Positions 61,435-64,000 of a stretch of 64,000 nucleotides of DNA are shown here, in pieces. Where the stretch lies: contig JASPKZ010010209.1 of assembly GCA_030220185.1 (NCBI GenBank), positions 1 through 64,000 of the forward strand. Direction: 5' to 3'. This DNA is from Diploptera punctata (taxonomy: Eukaryota; Arthropoda; Insecta; Blattodea; Blaberidae). The notes under the pieces were generated by a model. The model was not told the DNA's origin and did no database searches. It was given only the letters and a program-made list of their open reading frames with translations. Every line of letters begins with the position of its first letter. Position 1 is the stretch's first letter. Both the position numbers and the translations under genes were made by a program.

Positions 61435-62290
61435 GATTAACTAATTTGCAATATCGAACCCGTAGGTTCATTACCGCACTGACGTAAACTCTCCATACAT
61501 CCCTATCCTGAGCTGTTTTCCAATCTTTCCGTGTATAATCTACTCTCAAATCATGGTTAATGTTATTCTCCCACCTCATTCTTGGTTTACCAATTGGGGG
61601 TTTTCCTCCGGTTTTCCTATAAGAAGCTTCCATGCCCCTTTTTCATTCCTGATTCGTGGCACATTTCCTGCCCATCGCAGTCTACGATACTTAACTGTTC
61701 TTACTTACTTACTTAGTCACTGTCACTATCGAACCCGTAGGTTCATGGCCGCGCGGACATAAGCTCCCCATACCTCCCTATCCTGAGCTAATGCTTTCCA
61801 ATCATTCCCTGTATAACCTACTTCACTCAAATCATAGTTAATGATATTCTCCCACCTCATTCTTGGTCTACCAACTGGGCGTTTTCCCTCTGGCTTCCTA
61901 CAAGAAGCTTCCATGCAAGTCTTTCATTCCCCATACGTGCCACATGTCCTGCCCATCGCAGTCTACGAGACTTAACTGTTATTATATCTGGCTTCCTATA
62001 AAGACCATGTAGTTCATTGTTATATATATTTGCCTGTAAATATCTTGCAGCTCACTGTTAACTAGTCTTCTCCATTCGCCTGTCTTTCGTCTCTCTTTGA
62101 TCCAAACATTTTCCTAAGAACTTTATTCTCAAATACTCTTATTTTCCCTTCCCTTAAATTAAAAATCCATGTTTCACATCCATATAATATAACTGGGAGA
62201 GTAACCGTATTATATATTTCCAGTTTAACGCTTTTTATAGAACTTGGGACAGGACTCCCTGTAAAGCATAATAGCTTGCAAAATTTGTCC
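61435..62290 (-). pseudogene. RTE-A, older copy split by a younger RTE-A
   Basis: The 3' half at 61435-61705 (GKPPIGKPRMRWEN, DLRVDYTRKDWK) and the 5' half at 62030-62290 (SVKLEIYNTVTLPVILYGCE, KMFGSKRDE) fit end to end in the RTE-A protein. The younger copy between them repeats the 3' half. Confidence 0.85.
61706..62029 (-). mobile_element. RTE-A, younger copy nested in RTE-A
   Basis: Minus strand: GKRPVGRPRMRWENIINYDL, ALAQDREVWGAYVRAAMNLR, with TTAC tail repeats at 61704-61716. 5'-truncated near 62020 at a TA-rich junction. No clear TSD. Confidence 0.85.
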
Positions 62291-62691
62291 AAAAACTATT
62301 CTTGAATGAAAGGAAACTATGAATTCACAAAGAGATAGCAAGAGAATGCGAGAGAAAGAGAAAGGTAAGTTAGAAGGGAGGCTGTGTTGTCAAAAACACT
62401 TTGTGTTCAAGTTTCGCGCCGTAAATCATAATAAAAACGTAGCGAACAAATAAATGAATGCTACCATAACTCAGGAGCTCCCTAACAAGCAGACATGTGA
62501 CGTCACAGAGGCGCGACCTCTACTGTCTGACCGTCGCACTGACCACCCGAGAGCACACAAAGTAAACGCAATATGGCGGCCCTGGTGGTCTAGTAGTTGT
62601 GAAATTCATAGATTTAAACCCAGATGGTATCTATTGATTAACCCACGAATTGACTATGTACCTTGTAGGTTACATGAATTGGTTTAATGTA
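62291..62691. other. No gene; weak SINE-head-like scrap
   Basis: Around 62575-62625 ggcggccctggtggtctagt followed by gatttaaaccc resembles a worn tRNA-type SINE head. The rest is unassigned. Confidence 0.4.
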
Positions 62692-62845
62692 TTGTCCACC
62701 ACTGTGGTCTTGAGGTAGCGTGCCTCCTTGTCACGCAGCGGGCCCAGGTTCGATCCCCGGTCTGGACAAGTTTCCTGGGTGAGATCTTTTGGAGGTTTTC
62801 CTCACCTTTAAGACAAATGTCTGGGATATTTTAAAAGTTATTTTT
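62692..62845 (+). mobile_element. SINE1 head and body fragment
   Basis: ccaccactgtggtcttgagg, ggttcgatccccggtc, cctcacctttaagacaaatg. The tail is replaced by LINE-J 3' UTR. Confidence 0.82.
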
Positions 62846-62849
62846 ATTT

Positions 62850-63060
62850 ATTTATTTTACCGATGGAGTTAAGACCGTAAGGTGTTGTCTTCCACTTCAC
62901 CAGGTTAAATTATACACATAATAGCAATTATGAATTATCTACATGTTGATTAATGATACATAATAGATATAGGCTATACAATATAAAGTTGGCAAGGGAA
63001 AGAAAGAAAAATAGTAATAATAATAATAATAAACTAAATCTATGGTTTATGTAATCCGTA
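62850..63060 (-). pseudogene. LINE-J 3' UTR fragment
   Basis: The minus strand matches 24290-24530: aatttaacctggtgaagtgg, accttacggtcttaac, with a short AAT/ATT run at the same relative place (63018-63032). Confidence 0.75.
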
Positions 63061-63077
63061 TAACAAATAGGAATGAG

Positions 63078-63765
63078 ATACTTACTTACTTACTTACTTA
63101 CTCACTGGCACTATCGAACCCGTAGTTTCATGGCCGCGCGGACATAAGCTCTCCATACATCCCTATCCTGAGCTAATGCTTTCCAATCATTCCCTGTATA
63201 ATCTACTTCCCTCAAATCATAGTTCATGTTGTTCTCCCACCTCATTCTTGGTCTACCAACTGGACGTTTTGCCTCTGGCTTTCCTACAAGAAGCTTCCAT
63301 GCACGTCTTTGATTCCCCATTCCCGCAACATGTCCTGCCCATCGCAGTCTACGAGACTTAACTGTTCTTATTATATCTGGCTTCCTATAAAGACCGTGTA
63401 GTTCATTGTTATGCAAGTCTTCTCCATTCACCTGTCTGTTCATCTCTCTTCGGTCCAAAAATGTTCCTAAGAACTTTATTCTCAAATACTCGTAATCTGC
63501 TTTCCTCCCTTAAAGTAAGAGTCCATGTTTCGCACCCATATAATATAACTGGTAGAATAATAGTTTTATATATTTTCAGTTTAACGTTTTTTAAAAGGAG
63601 TTGGGACATCAAGAGTCTCTGCAATACACAATAGCACGCATTTCCAGAATTGTGCCTATGTTTAATTTCTTTGTGCATCTCATTCCTATTTGTGATTATT
63701 GTTCCTAGGTATTTGAATTCAGCCACTTCCTCAAAATTTCCCTCACTTGTCATTAGCTGTCCAAT
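63078..63765 (-). pseudogene. RTE-A copy, one frameshift
   Basis: Two overlapping minus frames together span GQLMTSEGNFEEVAEFKYLG, HKEIKHRHNSGNACYCVLQ, YGCETWTLTLREESRLRVF, FGPKRDEQTGEWRRL, GRPRMRWEN and MKLRVR. A single extra base near 63415 separates them. The 3' tail is TTAC repeats at 63080-63103. A young copy. Confidence 0.9.
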
Positions 63766-63767
63766 AT

Positions 63768-64000
63768 GACTGAGATGCACAAAGAAATTAAACATAGGCT
63801 CAATTCTGGAAATGCGTGCTATTATGCATTACAGGGACTGTTGTCGTCCCAACTCCTTTCAAAAAACGTTAAACTGAAAATATATAAAACTATTATTCTA
63901 CCAGTTATATTATATGGATGCGAAACATGGACTCTTACTTTAAGGGAGGAGAAAAATATTGCGAGTATTTAAGAATAGTTTTTTTTGAAATTTTTGGACC
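63768..64000 (+). pseudogene. RTE-A copy running off the right edge
   Basis: Plus strand: TEMHKEIKHRLNSGNACYYA, LSSQLLSKNVKLKIYKTIIL, YGCETWTLTLREEKN, then a frameshift. It lies head-to-head with the previous copy, so 63530-63680 and 63780-63930 form an inverted repeat. Confidence 0.88.

Noticed and set aside
63078..64000. Twin-priming inversion of one RTE-A copy
   Set aside because: The two arms cover the same protein segment, whereas twin priming would give adjacent, non-overlapping segments.

Overview
The window is a large, repeat-saturated eukaryotic nuclear segment, almost certainly from an insect. No host protein-coding gene, rRNA or intact host tRNA gene could be supported anywhere in the 64 kb. 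Nearly every readable protein segment is the C-terminal part of a non-LTR retrotransposon (LINE) or of a Penelope-like element (PLE). The rest is tRNA-derived SINEs, fold-back and MITE-like repeats, Helitron-like debris, a satellite-like array and microsatellites, mainly (ATT)n/(AAT)n. The commonest protein has an RTE/BovB-type C-terminus (YGCETWTL ... RRLRWAGHV ... GRPRMRWEN ... DVWRAYVRAAM). Together with the tRNA-headed SINEs it suggests a polyneopteran insect, most likely a cockroach or termite relative. That assignment is inference from remembered family resemblance, not from a database search.

Family names used here are local labels. RTE-A (about 26 copies, both strands) is always 5'-truncated, starts downstream of the RT YADD core, and ends in a conserved 3' sequence with a short GTAA/TTAG-type tail. 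Other RTE-like families are B (GAT tail), C and D (GAA tail), E, F, I, L, M, N, O and P. LINE-G is a different clade with QGDPLSP and MYADD motifs and a Cys-rich C-terminus. LINE-J is jockey/CR1-like. SINE1 has two alternative tails (1a, 1b); SINE2 to SINE6 differ in head or body. PLE means Penelope-like pieces, one pair with a GIY-YIG nuclease.

Layout: 1-14 kb holds RTE-A/D/E/M fragments, SINEs, a Harbinger-like MITE, and two copies of a fold-back element with a tRNA-Tyr-like module (4088-5063, 12587-13655) whose central spacer is inverted between copies. 14-32 kb holds dense RTE-A/B/C/O copies, a LINE-J, the repeat family H with datable insertions, and nested insertions at 29.7-31.6 kb. 32-36 kb holds a PLE-derived palindrome, SINE3/SINE4, a Helitron-like repeat, and a fresh RTE-A insertion with an 18-bp target-site duplication (TSD). 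37-43 kb holds a CT microsatellite, RTE-E/F/B and the best LINE-G RT. 44-48.5 kb holds two PLE head-to-head palindromes; the second is bounded by a 14-bp TSD. 48.9-53.5 kb is a tandem satellite-like array carrying duplicated LINE-G fragments, a repeat H and a SINE3 insertion. 54-64 kb holds RTE-P/M/E/L/A, a pyrimidine-rich tract of about 950 bp, a PLE mini-palindrome with a 20-bp TSD, and a head-to-head RTE-A pair at the right edge.

The strongest second-look signals are: (1) every PLE-type locus but one is a head-to-head palindrome with its 3' ends outward; (2) these ends share a hammerhead-like RNA motif (CTGAnGA, one extra base, stem, GAAA); and (3) the 85-bp spacer of the fold-back element is flipped between two otherwise collinear copies.
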